From JACOMY01 sp046233115 (lineage in GTDB: Bacteria; Pseudomonadota; Alphaproteobacteria; Kiloniellales; JACOMY01): a DNA stretch of 64,000 nt. The notes under the pieces were generated by a model. That model was not told where the DNA came from and made no database searches. It worked only from the letters and a program-made list of their open reading frames with translations. The number at the start of each line of letters is the position of its first letter. The stretch's first letter is position 1. The stretch lies in NCBI GenBank assembly GCA_046233115.1, contig JBJXHM010000010.1, forward strand, positions 124,001 to 188,000. The letters run 5' to 3'. Below are positions 1 to 9,246 of this stretch, in pieces. Both the position numbers and the translations under genes were made by a program.

Positions 1-1
1 G

Positions 2-589
2 GCCGACAGCGGCCAGGCCGCGCTGGAGGTCACCAAGCAGGAGATTTTCGACGCCATCGTGCTGGATGTGGGCCTGCCCGATATCGACGGCCGCGAAGTC
101 TGTCGCCTGCTGCGCCGCAACGGGGTCAAGTGTCCGGTGATCATGCTGACCGCCTCGGCCAGCGATGCCGACCAGATCCTGGGGCTGGACGCCGGCGCCA
201 ACGACTATGTCGCCAAGCCCTTCCGCCTGGGCGTGCTGCTGGCACGGCTGCGCGCCCAGCTCCGCCAGCACGAGCAGAGCGAAGACGCCACCTTCACCAT
301 CGGTCCCTACAGCTTCCGGCCGGCCGCCAAGCTGATGCTGCACGACGAGAAGCAGCGCAAGGTGCGCCTGACCGAGAAGGAGACGGCGATCCTGAAGTAC
401 CTCTATCGGGCCGGCGACCGCGCGGTCGGGCGCGATACCCTGCTGGGCGAGGTCTGGGGCTACAACGCCGGGGTCACCACACACACCCTGGAGACCCACA
501 TCTACCGCCTGCGGCAGAAGATCGAGGCCGACCCGACCCATCCCGCACTGCTGCTGACGGAGCCCGGCGGCTACCGCTTGGCGCCCTGA
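2..589 (+). CDS. OmpR-family response regulator (5' truncated)
   Basis: This is a two-component DNA-binding response regulator whose first residues lie before the window. The open frame runs from base 2 without a start. The receiver part shows the phospho-acceptor motif VLDVGLPDIDG, the conserved threonine in IMLTAS and the lysine in VAKPF. A winged-helix DNA-binding domain follows (VRLTEKETAILKYLY, then LETHIYRLRQKIEADP), as in OmpR/PhoB proteins. About 195 residues remain, so only some 25-30 are missing. No histidine kinase lies downstream, so its partner must be upstream or elsewhere. The fold is clear; the signal sensed is unknown. Confidence 0.93.
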   Translation, partial: ADSGQAALEVTKQEIFDAIVLDVGLPDIDGREVCRLLRRNGVKCPVIMLTASASDADQILGLDAGANDYVAKPFRLGVLLARLRAQLRQHEQSEDATFTIGPYSFRPAAKLMLHDEKQRKVRLTEKETAILKYLYRAGDRAVGRDTLLGEVWGYNAGVTTHTLETHIYRLRQKIEADPTHPALLLTEPGGYRLAP

Positions 590-603
590 TCGGGACCGGG
601 AAC

Positions 604-1827
604 CTATGCCGGCTCCGGTGTTCGGCGACGATGCGCCAGGCGCCGGCCGAGCCAGATCGTCAGCACCAAGGCCAGGAGGTTGAGCAGGCAGAAGACCGGC
701 GCCGCCAGCCGCCAGCCGCCAGCCGAGCCGATCATCGCCGCCAGCAGCATAGGGCCGGCCAAAACGCCGATGTTGCGCAGGGTCAGCATGATGCCGAAGG
801 CTGCCAGGGTGGCGCCCTGAGGCCCCACGATGGTGCCGGGCATGGCGAAGAGGCCGGTGGGCACGAGACCTGCCCCGATACCGTAGGCGATCAGCAGCAC
901 CACACCCCAGAGCCCTTCGCCAACACTCGGCAGAAACCACCAGCAGACCGCCTCCAGGGCGAAACCGATGATCAGCAGGCCGGCCGCGGTCACGCCGCGG
1001 CGCATCAGGCTGGCAGAGAGGAGATTGAAAGTCGCGACCAGCAGGACCGGAACGAGATAGGCATAGGTCGCTACCTCCGGCGTCGAAGCCAGCGCCTTGA
1101 CCATGTAGTCCGGGAACCAGGTCATGAAGCCGATGTACTGGCCGGAGAACAGCAGAAAGCCGATACCAGCCACCCACAGCAGCTGGCGCTCCTCGCCGGT
1201 CAGCAGTACCGTCTTGCGCCCAGCCCCGGCATTGCCGGCGCCCAGGTGAATGCTGCGGCTACGCTGCATGCCGACCAGCCAGATCGCCATCGCCAGGCTT
1301 GCGGCGATGCCGATCCACCAGACCGGACGCCAAAGGCCGGCATCCTGGGTCGGAAGGCTCAAGAGAGCGGCCGTCATCTGGCCGACCGGGACCCAGCAAG
1401 CGCTCATCGCCGCCACCAGCGGCAGGTGCCGGCGCGCGGCATTGGCACCGGCGCTGGCCGGTCCGACCAGCGCCAGGATCGAGAAACCGAGTCCCTCGAG
1501 CGCCCGCCCGGCCAGCACCACCCAGCCCGACTGCGGCACCGCCAGCACCAGGAGCGTGCCCAGCACGAAGCAGGCGAGCCCGCACCAGAGTGCGGTGACC
1601 GCACGGCCGGCGGCGATGACGCGCGACAGCGGCAGGGTGGTCAGCAGGCCGACCAGGGCATAGATGCTCATGAAGCCGCCGGCCAGGACCAGGTCGTAGT
1701 GATAGTCCGACAGCATGATCGGCAGCACGGGCGGCAGCTTGAACTGCTGGAAGGCGGCGAAGCTAGCCAGTACCAGACCGAAGGCAACCCCGACCCAGCG
1801 GGTCTTCTCGTCGCGTGCCACGTCCAA
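604..1827 (-). CDS. MFS transporter
   Basis: A 407-residue inner-membrane permease of the major facilitator superfamily, with about 12 hydrophobic segments. The loop motif between TM2 and TM3 is weak (LLTTLPLSRVIAAGRAV). The second segment pair carries GWVVLAGRALEGLGFSILALVGPA, typical of nitrate/cyanate-like MFS exporters or importers. The start chosen is TTG at 1827, preceded by GAGGG about 8 bases upstream; a GTG two codons later (1821) is possible. It is convergent with the response regulator and divergent from the MBL hydrolase. The substrate cannot be read from the sequence. Confidence 0.85.
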   Translation of the reverse strand: MDVARDEKTRWVGVAFGLVLASFAAFQQFKLPPVLPIMLSDYHYDLVLAGGFMSIYALVGLLTTLPLSRVIAAGRAVTALWCGLACFVLGTLLVLAVPQSGWVVLAGRALEGLGFSILALVGPASAGANAARRHLPLVAAMSACWVPVGQMTAALLSLPTQDAGLWRPVWWIGIAASLAMAIWLVGMQRSRSIHLGAGNAGAGRKTVLLTGEERQLLWVAGIGFLLFSGQYIGFMTWFPDYMVKALASTPEVATYAYLVPVLLVATFNLLSASLMRRGVTAAGLLIIGFALEAVCWWFLPSVGEGLWGVVLLIAYGIGAGLVPTGLFAMPGTIVGPQGATLAAFGIMLTLRNIGVLAGPMLLAAMIGSAGGWRLAAPVFCLLNLLALVLTIWLGRRLAHRRRTPEPA

Positions 1828-2048
1828 CCGTCAGCCCTCTCTTCGCCTACCGGGCGGAACGGAAAGAAGGGAGACGCTTCTCTTCCGGCAGTAGCCTCGG
1901 CTCGATTTCCGATCGCAGAGCGCCCGCCGCTTCGCATAGCGCCCTACCCGAAGCCTTTGCACTTTCGCCGTACAATCGCCATGTCCTAGACTGCATAGGA
2001 GCAATGAAGCGGGCATTGGCTGCTACAAGGGGGCGATCGAAGGTCCAG

Positions 2049-2891
2049 ATGACGGTGGAACAGACGCAGCTTCGGTTCCTCGTCCGGTTCTGGGGTGTGC
2101 GCGGTTCGATCGCCTGCCCGGGACCGGATTACGTGCGCTACGGCGGCAATACCTCCTGCATCGAGGTGCGCCTCGGCGACCGCATCCTGATCTTCGACGC
2201 CGGCACCGGCTTGCGCCCCCTGGGCAAGGCCCTGCTGCCCGAGTTTCCCCTGGACGCCGATATCTTCCTGACCCACACCCACGTCGATCACATTCACGGC
2301 TTCCCCTTCTTCGCGCCCTTCTTTGCCGCACAGAACCGCTTCCGCGTCTGGGCCGGAAACCTGGCGCCACGGCTGACCCTGAAGCACGTCTTCTGCAAGT
2401 ACATGGCCGAGCCGCTGTTTCCGGTACCGCCCGATATCTTTGCCGCCGAGATGGAGTATCGCGACTTCGAGGCCGGCGAGACCCTGACCCCGGCGCCAGG
2501 CGCCTGCCTGAAGACGGCGCCGCTGAACCACCCGCAGGGAGCCACCGCCTACCGGCTGGAGCAGGGCGGCCGCAGCTTCTGCTACGTCACCGACACCGAG
2601 CATGTGGAGGGCGCGCTGGACCGGCGGATCCTCGAGCTGGTCGCCGGCGCCGACGTGATGGTCTACGATTCGACCTATACCGACGAAGAATTCTCGCAGT
2701 ACCGGGGCTGGGGCCACTCCACCTGGCAGGAGGGCCAGCGTTTGGCCGACGCAGCCGGGGTCAAGCGCCTGGTGCTCTTCCACCACGACCCCAGCCACGA
2801 CGACGCGGCGATGGACCGGATCGCCGCCGGCGCCGAGGCCGCGCGCCCAGGCACCCTGGTCGCCCACGAAGGCCTGACACTGGACCTCTAG
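2049..2891 (+). CDS. MBL-fold metal-dependent hydrolase
   Basis: About 280 residues of metallo-beta-lactamase fold. The metal-binding motif is seen in LTHTHVDHIHGFPFF (HxHxDH), with further ligands in APLNHPQG, VTDTEH and near the end LFHHDPSHDD. The N-terminal FWGVRGSIACPG and GGNTSCIEV are typical of the RNase Z-like/PhnP-like branch, so cyclic phosphodiester hydrolysis is a reasonable guess but not shown. I chose ATG 2049, which has GAAGG 5 bases upstream. ATG 2004 also follows an AGGAG, but with a spacing of only 2. No obvious operon partner. Confidence 0.85.
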   Translation: MTVEQTQLRFLVRFWGVRGSIACPGPDYVRYGGNTSCIEVRLGDRILIFDAGTGLRPLGKALLPEFPLDADIFLTHTHVDHIHGFPFFAPFFAAQNRFRVWAGNLAPRLTLKHVFCKYMAEPLFPVPPDIFAAEMEYRDFEAGETLTPAPGACLKTAPLNHPQGATAYRLEQGGRSFCYVTDTEHVEGALDRRILELVAGADVMVYDSTYTDEEFSQYRGWGHSTWQEGQRLADAAGVKRLVLFHHDPSHDDAAMDRIAAGAEAARPGTLVAHEGLTLDL

Positions 2892-3098
2892 TCCCGCGCT
2901 CTCTCCCCTCTCACGGCTTTCTGATCCGTGCTTGCCAGGCCAGCGCCCACATAACGAATGAAAGAGCTGTCGGCCTGCGCCGAGAGCCATCACCGCCCGG
3001 TTAGGCTTGCTCCCGAAATGACTGCGAAGAGATCACCGTCGAACCCCCCTTTCCGCAGTACCGGCAGGCCTCCGGCCGAACGGCGTCGGGCCTGAGTC

Positions 3099-4442
3099 AT
3101 GTGGCGCTGGCTCAAGGCCTTCTTCGTCGGCCCCTCCGAAAGCGATCTGCCCGACCGCCTGCGTCAGGCGATCCGCCGGCAGCAGGACCGCAGCGAGCGC
3201 ATCACCGGCTGTATCCAGCTCGCCGTAGTGCTGCTCTGGGCCTCGCTCTGGGCGGTCTCGCCGAACATGGCCGAGGGCCCTGCCGCCTTCACCGTACCGG
3301 CCGGCCTCGGCATCTACTTCGTCATCACCATCGTGCGTATCGTCTGGTCCTACCGGGCCCGCCTGCCGGAATGGGCGCTGACGATCTCGATCGTCTTCGA
3401 CATGACCCTGCTGATGACGGTGATCTGGTCCTTCCATCTGACCTACGACCAGCCGCCCTCCTTCTATCTGAAGGCACCGACCCTGCTCTACGTCTTCGTC
3501 TTCATCGCGCTGCGCAGCCTGCGCTTCGAGGCGCGCTATGTGCTGCTGGCCGGCGGTCTCGCTGCGGCCGGCTGGGCGATCATGGTGGCCTACGTGGTGC
3601 TGGCCGAGGGCGGCACGATGATGATCACGCGCGACTACATCGCTTACATGACCTCCAACTCGCTGCTGCTGGGGGCCGAGTTCGACAAGATGATCACCAT
3701 CGTGATCTTCACCCTGGTGCTGGCCGCGGCGCTGGCCCGGGCCAAGGCCCTGCTGCTGCGCTCGGTCAGCGAGGAGCAGAAGGCCCGCGCACTCTCGCGC
3801 TTCTTCGACGTCGGCGTGGCGGAGCGGATCAAGAGCGCCGAGCGCGAGATCAGCGCCGGCCAGAGCGAGCTTTGCGACGCCACCATCCTCTCTGTCGACC
3901 TGCGCGGCTTCACCCCGCTGGCAGCCAGCCAGCCGGCAGAGGAGACCGTGCAGCTGCTGAACGACTACCAGGCGCTGATGGTGCCGATCATCCGCGCACA
4001 CGGCGGCGCAGTCGACAAATTCCTTGGCGACGGCATCCTCGCCAGCTTCGGCGTGGTCGAGCAGCGCGAGACCTATGCTGCCGACGCCGTGGCCGCACTC
4101 TTCGACCTGCTGGCCGCGGCGGCGATCTGGGAAGAGGAGCGGCGCGCCAAAGGCCTGGCCGCCCCCAAGGTCAATGCCGCGCTGACCAGCGGCCGGGTCC
4201 TGCTCGCGGTGATCGGCGAGGACGAGCGCCTGGAATACACCGTGATCGGCGAGGCGGTGAACCTCGCCGCCAAGCTGGAGAAGCACAACAAGGTGCTGAA
4301 GACCCGCGCACTCGCCGACGCCCGTACCTGCGCGCTGGCCAGCCGCCAGGGCTACACTGCCGACAAGAGCTGGCAGGCGCTGCCGGCCTCCGAACTACCA
4401 GACGCCGGCGGCCGCCTCGACCTCGTGGTCCTTGCCGGCTAA
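3099..4442 (+). CDS. membrane-anchored class III adenylate/guanylate cyclase
   Basis: A 447-residue protein with about five or six membrane segments (residues 37-215) followed by a class III nucleotide cyclase catalytic domain (about 258-395). Metal-binding aspartates are present (D267 in SVDLRGFT, D311 in FLGDGILASFG), as is the substrate lysine K307. In the motif TVIGEAVNLAAKLE, N388 is kept but the usual transition-state arginine is K392. It probably makes cAMP from ATP, perhaps with reduced activity. Its stop codon overlaps that of the convergent PA14 gene by 4 bases, leaving no room for a terminator. The signal sensed by the membrane part is unknown. Confidence 0.88.
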   Translation: MWRWLKAFFVGPSESDLPDRLRQAIRRQQDRSERITGCIQLAVVLLWASLWAVSPNMAEGPAAFTVPAGLGIYFVITIVRIVWSYRARLPEWALTISIVFDMTLLMTVIWSFHLTYDQPPSFYLKAPTLLYVFVFIALRSLRFEARYVLLAGGLAAAGWAIMVAYVVLAEGGTMMITRDYIAYMTSNSLLLGAEFDKMITIVIFTLVLAAALARAKALLLRSVSEEQKARALSRFFDVGVAERIKSAEREISAGQSELCDATILSVDLRGFTPLAASQPAEETVQLLNDYQALMVPIIRAHGGAVDKFLGDGILASFGVVEQRETYAADAVAALFDLLAAAAIWEEERRAKGLAAPKVNAALTSGRVLLAVIGEDERLEYTVIGEAVNLAAKLEKHNKVLKTRALADARTCALASRQGYTADKSWQALPASELPDAGGRLDLVVLAG

Positions 4443-5023
4443 CTGGCCTCCGGCTTGTGCGCCAGGGCGTCGCCTGGAACGATCGGCATGGTGCCCTCAT
4501 GCCCCGGCGGCTGCCAGAAGAAGCGCAGCGTCGAGGTGTTCTTGCGCTCGAAGTAGCGGATGGTCAGCGGATACCAGCCGGGCGTCTTCACGTTGAAGGT
4601 GCCGATATCGGAATAGCGGTCGGAATGGACGTCCGGATCCTCGACGATCTGCTTGCCATCGATCTCCAGCCTCACACCGTCGTTGGAGGCGAAGACGAAG
4701 CCATACTCGCCGGTCTGATCGAGGTGGATATAGCCGGTGATGACGGCCATGACGCCGTCGGAGAAACGGCTGGTCAGCACCTTCTTCTTACCGACCTTGT
4801 AGTCGACCGTCGGCAGCGGCGGACCGACCCGGCACTCCACCTGGTCTTCCCAGCCGGCCATCTCGTCGATGTGACGGATCTTACCGTACATGTAGCAGAC
4901 ACCCAGGCCTGGCTCGAGGCCCTCGCTGGAACTCAGCATCTCGGCCCGCGCCGAAGCGAGGGGAGCTTGAAGGACACCGCCGCCGATCAGGGCCGCAAGA
5001 GCACAGAGGACGAACTTGTTCAC
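4439..5023 (-). CDS. secreted PA14-domain protein
   Basis: A small exported protein of about 194 residues. It has a Sec-type signal peptide (MNKFVLCALAALIGGGVLQAP...SARA) and then a PA14-like beta-barrel: GYIHLDQTGEYGFVFASNDGVRLEIDGKQIV, then PGWYPLTIRYFERKNTSTLRFFWQPPG. PA14 domains often bind carbohydrate. I chose GTG 5023, five bases after GGAGG; the ATG just before it (5026) has a spacing of only 2, and an ATG at 5041 is also in frame. Its 3' end overlaps the cyclase gene tail to tail. The ligand is unknown. Confidence 0.8.
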   Translation of the reverse strand: MNKFVLCALAALIGGGVLQAPLASARAEMLSSSEGLEPGLGVCYMYGKIRHIDEMAGWEDQVECRVGPPLPTVDYKVGKKKVLTSRFSDGVMAVITGYIHLDQTGEYGFVFASNDGVRLEIDGKQIVEDPDVHSDRYSDIGTFNVKTPGWYPLTIRYFERKNTSTLRFFWQPPGHEGTMPIVPGDALAHKPEAS

Positions 5024-5143
5024 CATTGCCTCCACTTGCACGTCAGGTAAAGAGTCACTGTCCTACGTGAACAAAAGCGAGACAAGGGTCAAGCGGCGAT
5101 ATCATGGCGCGGCATTGCGACTGCCGCGCCGAGGCACCCCGTC

Positions 5144-6319
5144 CTAGCGGTAGGGATCGGCCGCGTCGCGCATGCCATCGCCCAGGAAGTTGAAGGCCAG
5201 CACCACCAGCACCACCGGCACCGCCGGCAGCAGCAGCCAGGGATAGAGCACCACCACGTTGATGTTCTGCGCCTCGGTCAGCAGCACCCCCCAGGAGGTG
5301 ATCGGCGGGCGCAGCCCCAAGCCCAGGAAGGAAAGCGCCGTCTCCGCCAGGATCATCGAGGGAATGGAGAGCGTCAGCGAGGCGATCAGGTGACTGGAGA
5401 AGCTGGGCAACAGGTGGCGGAAGATGATCCGCCCCGGCGAGGCGCCCATGAGCTGGGCCGCCTGGGTGAAGTCCTCTTCCCGCAGCGACAGCAGCTTCGA
5501 GCGCACCGCACGCGCCAGGCCCGGCCAGTCGAGCAGCGCCAGGATCAAGGTGATCCCGAAGAAGACCCAGAGCGGCGACCAGGTCACCGGCAGGATGGCC
5601 GAGAGCGCCAGCCACAGCGGGATCTCGGGGAAGGAGCGCACCACCTCGATCAGGCGCTGCACGGCGCTGTCGACCAGCCCGCCGTAGTAGCCGGCGAGCC
5701 CACCGATGGTGATGCCCAGCACGAAGGAGAAGGCGATGCCGATCAGGCCGATCGAGAGCGAGATGCGCGCGCCGTAGATGATGCGCGAGAGCACGTCGCG
5801 CCCCAGCCGGTCGGTGCCCATCAGGTAGAGCGTGCCGCCCTCGGCCGGACAGAAGAGGTGGAACCGCGATTCAATCAGGCCCCAGAGCTTGTAGGAATCG
5901 CTGAGACAGAGGAAGCGGATCGGATAGATCTTGTCTGGCGACTCGCTGTACTCCCGCTTCAGGGTCTCCATGTTCAGCTTGTAGTCGTAGCCGTGGACGA
6001 AGGGCCCGACCAGGGAACCGTCGTTGAACAGGCCGACCGACTGCGGCGGCGCATAGATGTGCGAGGTATCGCGCGTCTCCAGGCCGTAGGGCGCGATCAC
6101 CTCGACGAAGAGGGTCATGAGGTAGAGCGCCAGCAGGAAGTAGAGCGACCAGACCGCCAGGCGATGGCGCCTGAAGCGCCACCACATCAGCTTCCAGGCC
6201 GGCGCCTGGAAATAGCGCTCCTGCTCCTTCGTCATCACCTCGCGGGAATAGGGATCGAAGGGAGCCTCGCTGACGAAGTGCTCCAGCCGGTCCGCCAGCT
6301 CGTCGCGCCGCCCGCTCAT
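5144..6319 (-). CDS. oligopeptide-type ABC transporter permease (OppC/DppC-like)
   Basis: A 391-residue inner-membrane permease. The N-terminal cytoplasmic arm and first membrane helix (about residues 55-75) are followed by a long periplasmic stretch with YDYKLNMETLKREY and YPIRFLCLSDSYKLWGL. A BPD_transp_1 domain then begins at LMGTDRLGRDVLSRIIYGARISL. The ATPase-contact EAA loop is seen in AAQLMGASPGRIIFRHLLP. The start overlaps the stop of the upstream permease gene as ATGA, showing translational coupling. It ends the operon. The long insertion is shared with a subgroup of alphaproteobacterial peptide/nickel-type permeases; the substrate is not known. Confidence 0.9.
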   Translation of the reverse strand: MSGRRDELADRLEHFVSEAPFDPYSREVMTKEQERYFQAPAWKLMWWRFRRHRLAVWSLYFLLALYLMTLFVEVIAPYGLETRDTSHIYAPPQSVGLFNDGSLVGPFVHGYDYKLNMETLKREYSESPDKIYPIRFLCLSDSYKLWGLIESRFHLFCPAEGGTLYLMGTDRLGRDVLSRIIYGARISLSIGLIGIAFSFVLGITIGGLAGYYGGLVDSAVQRLIEVVRSFPEIPLWLALSAILPVTWSPLWVFFGITLILALLDWPGLARAVRSKLLSLREEDFTQAAQLMGASPGRIIFRHLLPSFSSHLIASLTLSIPSMILAETALSFLGLGLRPPITSWGVLLTEAQNINVVVLYPWLLLPAVPVVLVVLAFNFLGDGMRDAADPYR

Positions 6320-7314
6320 TTCTGGCTCCCCCCTTCGAGGCGAATTCTGGGATCGAGCGCAGCCAGCGCCAGGTCGGAGATCATCATGCCGAAGATGGTC
6401 AGCATCGAGAGGAACATGAGGAAGGAGCCCGCGAGGTACATGTCCTGCACCTTCAGCGCCTGGATCAGCATCGGGCCGGTCGTCGGCAGGTTCATCACGA
6501 TCGAGACCACCGCGGCCGAAGAGACCAGCGAGGGCAGGTAGTTGCCGATGTCGGCCACGAAGGGGATCAGCGAGACCCGCAGCGGATACTTGAGTAGCAG
6601 CTTGCCGGGCGAGAGGCCTTTCGCCTTGCCGGTGATGACGTACTGCTTGTTCAGCTCGTCCAGCAGGTTGGCGCGCAGCCGGCGGATCATGCCGGCGGTG
6701 CCGCTGGTCCCGATCACGATGACCGGCACGATCAGGTGGGTCAGGACCGAGCCCAGCTTGGCCATGCTGAAGCCCTGATCGAGGTACTTGTCGTCCATCA
6801 GGCCGCCGATCTGCACCCCGAACCAGACGTTCATGAAGTACATCAGGATCAGCGCCAGCAGGAAGTTCGGCGTCGCCAGCCCGATGAAGCCCAGGGTGGT
6901 GAAGGCGTAGTCGCCGGCGGAGTACTGCCTGACCGCCGAATAGATGCCTATGGGAAAGGCCACGATCCAGGTGAAGAGGATGGTAGCCAAGGAGACCAGG
7001 AAGGTGAGCCACAGCCGGTCGCCCACCACCTGGTTCACCGGCAGCTGGTACTCGAAGGAATAGCCGAAGTCGCCGACCAGCAGGTTGCCGACCCAGTCGA
7101 CGTACTGCTCCAGAAAGGGCTTATCCAGCCCGTACTCCTCGCGCAGGAAGGCGATGCGGCCCTCGTCGACTGATTCCCCGCGGCTCTGCAGCTCGGTGAT
7201 GTAGGTGTCGAGGTAGTTGCCGGGCGGCGCCTGGATGATGGCGAAGATGATGAAGGAGGTGACCAGCAGGGTCGGCACCATCATCAGCAGGCGGCGGGCG
7301 AGATAGCTCAGCAT
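6316..7314 (-). CDS. oligopeptide-type ABC transporter permease (OppB/DppB-like)
   Basis: A 332-residue permease beginning MLSYLARRLLMMVPTLLVTSFIIF, the usual OppB start, with six predicted membrane helices. The EAA loop is visible in VITGKAKGLSPGKLLLKYPLRVSLIP. The start codon lies inside the end of the ATPase gene (7-base overlap), and its stop overlaps the next permease by 4 bases. The ATPase, OppB-like and OppC-like genes are therefore read from one mRNA. No substrate-binding protein is encoded next to it. Confidence 0.92.
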   Translation of the reverse strand: MLSYLARRLLMMVPTLLVTSFIIFAIIQAPPGNYLDTYITELQSRGESVDEGRIAFLREEYGLDKPFLEQYVDWVGNLLVGDFGYSFEYQLPVNQVVGDRLWLTFLVSLATILFTWIVAFPIGIYSAVRQYSAGDYAFTTLGFIGLATPNFLLALILMYFMNVWFGVQIGGLMDDKYLDQGFSMAKLGSVLTHLIVPVIVIGTSGTAGMIRRLRANLLDELNKQYVITGKAKGLSPGKLLLKYPLRVSLIPFVADIGNYLPSLVSSAAVVSIVMNLPTTGPMLIQALKVQDMYLAGSFLMFLSMLTIFGMMISDLALAALDPRIRLEGGSQK

Positions 7315-9209
7315 GTCGGCGCTGCCTCCAGAACCTCGGGGACCGAACTGGCCCGAACCCAGTGGTCGGGCTGCACCTCGATCAAGGTGGGCTGCCGGCC
7401 CTCCGCGATGGTGAAGGGCGCGGGCCAGGCACCGGGGTCGGAGGCCCGCCCCGCCATCAGCGCGGCCAGGTCGAGCTGATCGTCCAGGCGCGGCTCCGGC
7501 ACCGCGGTCAGCAGCGCCCTGGTGTAGGGATGGATCGGCGACTTCATCAGGCTGGCGCAGGTCGCCGTCTCGACGATTCGGCCGCGGCACATGACCATGA
7601 TCCGGTCGGCGATGTAGTTCACCACCGCCAGGTTGTGGCTGATGAAGAGGTAGGTCAGCCCCAGCTCTTTCTGCAGATCCTTCAAGAGGTTCAGGATCTG
7701 CGCCTGGATCGAGACGTCGAGCGCGGAGACTGGCTCGTCGCAGATCACCAGCTCCGGCTTCAGGGCCAGGGCGCGGGCGATGCCGATGCGCTGGCGCTGG
7801 CCGCCGGAGAAGGAGTGCGGGTAGCGCTTGGCGTGCAGCGGCCTGAGCCCCACGACCTGCAACAGCTCGGCCACCAGGGCCTCGCGCTCGGCCGCGGTGC
7901 CGACCTCGTGGATATCCAGCGGCTCGCGGATCAGGTCGCCCACCGTCATCCGCGGATTCAGCGAGGAGAAGGGATCCTGGAAGATGAACTGCAACGAGGG
8001 GCGGAAGCGCACCAGATCCTTGCCCTTAAGGGCCAGCATGTCGATCCGGCCCTTGCTACCGTGGAAGGTGATCTCTCCGGTGTCGGGGGTGAGCGCGCGC
8101 ATGATGATCTTAGACAGCGTGGTCTTGCCGCAGCCCGATTCGCCGACCAGACCCAGGCATTCGCCGCGCTTCACCGTGAAGCTGACGTCGTCGACCGCCA
8201 TCACCTCGGTCTTGGCCCCCCCCAGGATGGCGCTGCGCCGCAGCTTGAAGGTCTTGCGCACGCCAGCGACCTGCAGGATCGGCGCGCCTTCCTTCACCTC
8301 GCCCTGGCTCTCGTGCACCTGCTTGGCCAGCAGGCGACTCTGCTCGTTCTGCTGGATCTCGCGGATCGGGGTCAGGCGCTCGCCCGGCGCCATGTCGAAA
8401 CGCGGCACCGCCTTCAGCAGCGCCTTCAGATAGGGATGACCCGGGTGGGTGAAGATGTCCTCCAGGCTCCCCCGCTCCATCACCTGGCCGTGGTACATGA
8501 CCACCACCTCGTCGGCCATGTTGGCCACCACACCGAGGTCGTGGGTGATCAGCAGCAGGGCCATGCCGAGGTCGCGCTGCAGGTCGCTCAAGAGCTTCAG
8601 GATCTGCGCCTGGATGGTGACGTCCAGCGCCGTGGTCGGCTCGTCGGCGATCAGCAGCGCCGGGCGGCACACCAGCGCCATGGCGATCATCGCCCGCTGC
8701 CTGAGGCCGCCTGAGAGCTCGAAGGGATAGGTGTCGAGGGCGCGGGCGGGGTCGGGGAAGCCAACCGCGGTCAGCATCTCCTGCGCCAGCGAGAGGGCTT
8801 CCATCCGACTGACGTCGCGGTGCAGCGACACCGCCTCGCTGATCTGGTCGCCGACAGTGTGGACCGGCGAGAGCGAGGTCATCGGCTCCTGGAAGATGAT
8901 CGAGATGCGTCCGCCGCGGAGCGCACGATAGGCGCTGGAGTCGGGCTTGATCTGCGCCAGGTCCTTGACCGCACCGCCATTCGTCGGGTCGGCGAAGAGG
9001 ATCGAGCCGGATTCGATCTTGGCGACCTTGGGCAGGATTCCCAAGATCGCCTGGCTGACCACCGACTTGCCGGAGCCCGATTCGCCGACCAGGGCCACGG
9101 TCCGCCCGGCCGGGATGCGGAAGCTGGCGCCACGCACGGCCTCCAGCCGTCCCTCGGCCAGGTCGAAGGCGATCCGGAGATCCTGGACCTCCAAGAGATT
9201 CCCGGTCAC
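7308..9209 (-). CDS. dual-ATPase subunit of oligopeptide-type ABC transporter (DppD-DppF fusion)
   Basis: A 633-residue protein carrying two complete ABC ATPase domains in tandem. Domain 1 has Walker A GESGSGKS (about residues 42-49), signature ELSGGLRQR and Walker B LLIADEPTTALD. Domain 2 has GESGCGKT, FSGGQRQR and LVICDEPVSALD. Each domain ends with the oligopeptide-transporter C-terminal extension (HPYLKALLKAVP; HPYTRALLTAVPEP). Such fusions replace separate DppD and DppF subunits. The start is GTG 9209 with AGAGGGG upstream. It is the first gene of the operon, 37 bases downstream of the small membrane protein gene. Confidence 0.93.
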   Translation of the reverse strand: MTGNLLEVQDLRIAFDLAEGRLEAVRGASFRIPAGRTVALVGESGSGKSVVSQAILGILPKVAKIESGSILFADPTNGGAVKDLAQIKPDSSAYRALRGGRISIIFQEPMTSLSPVHTVGDQISEAVSLHRDVSRMEALSLAQEMLTAVGFPDPARALDTYPFELSGGLRQRAMIAMALVCRPALLIADEPTTALDVTIQAQILKLLSDLQRDLGMALLLITHDLGVVANMADEVVVMYHGQVMERGSLEDIFTHPGHPYLKALLKAVPRFDMAPGERLTPIREIQQNEQSRLLAKQVHESQGEVKEGAPILQVAGVRKTFKLRRSAILGGAKTEVMAVDDVSFTVKRGECLGLVGESGCGKTTLSKIIMRALTPDTGEITFHGSKGRIDMLALKGKDLVRFRPSLQFIFQDPFSSLNPRMTVGDLIREPLDIHEVGTAAEREALVAELLQVVGLRPLHAKRYPHSFSGGQRQRIGIARALALKPELVICDEPVSALDVSIQAQILNLLKDLQKELGLTYLFISHNLAVVNYIADRIMVMCRGRIVETATCASLMKSPIHPYTRALLTAVPEPRLDDQLDLAALMAGRASDPGAWPAPFTIAEGRQPTLIEVQPDHWVRASSVPEVLEAAPTC

Positions 9210-9246
9210 CTCTGTTCCCCTCTCCTCGCCTCAGCCACCGTTTGCC

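Noticed and set aside
130..1989. Long plus-strand open frame spanning the response regulator end and the MFS gene
   Set aside because: Composition is low-complexity and it overlaps two well-supported genes in other frames.
3033..4286. Minus-strand open frame opposite the first cyclase
   Set aside because: No domain, no ribosome site, and the plus strand carries the cyclase motifs.
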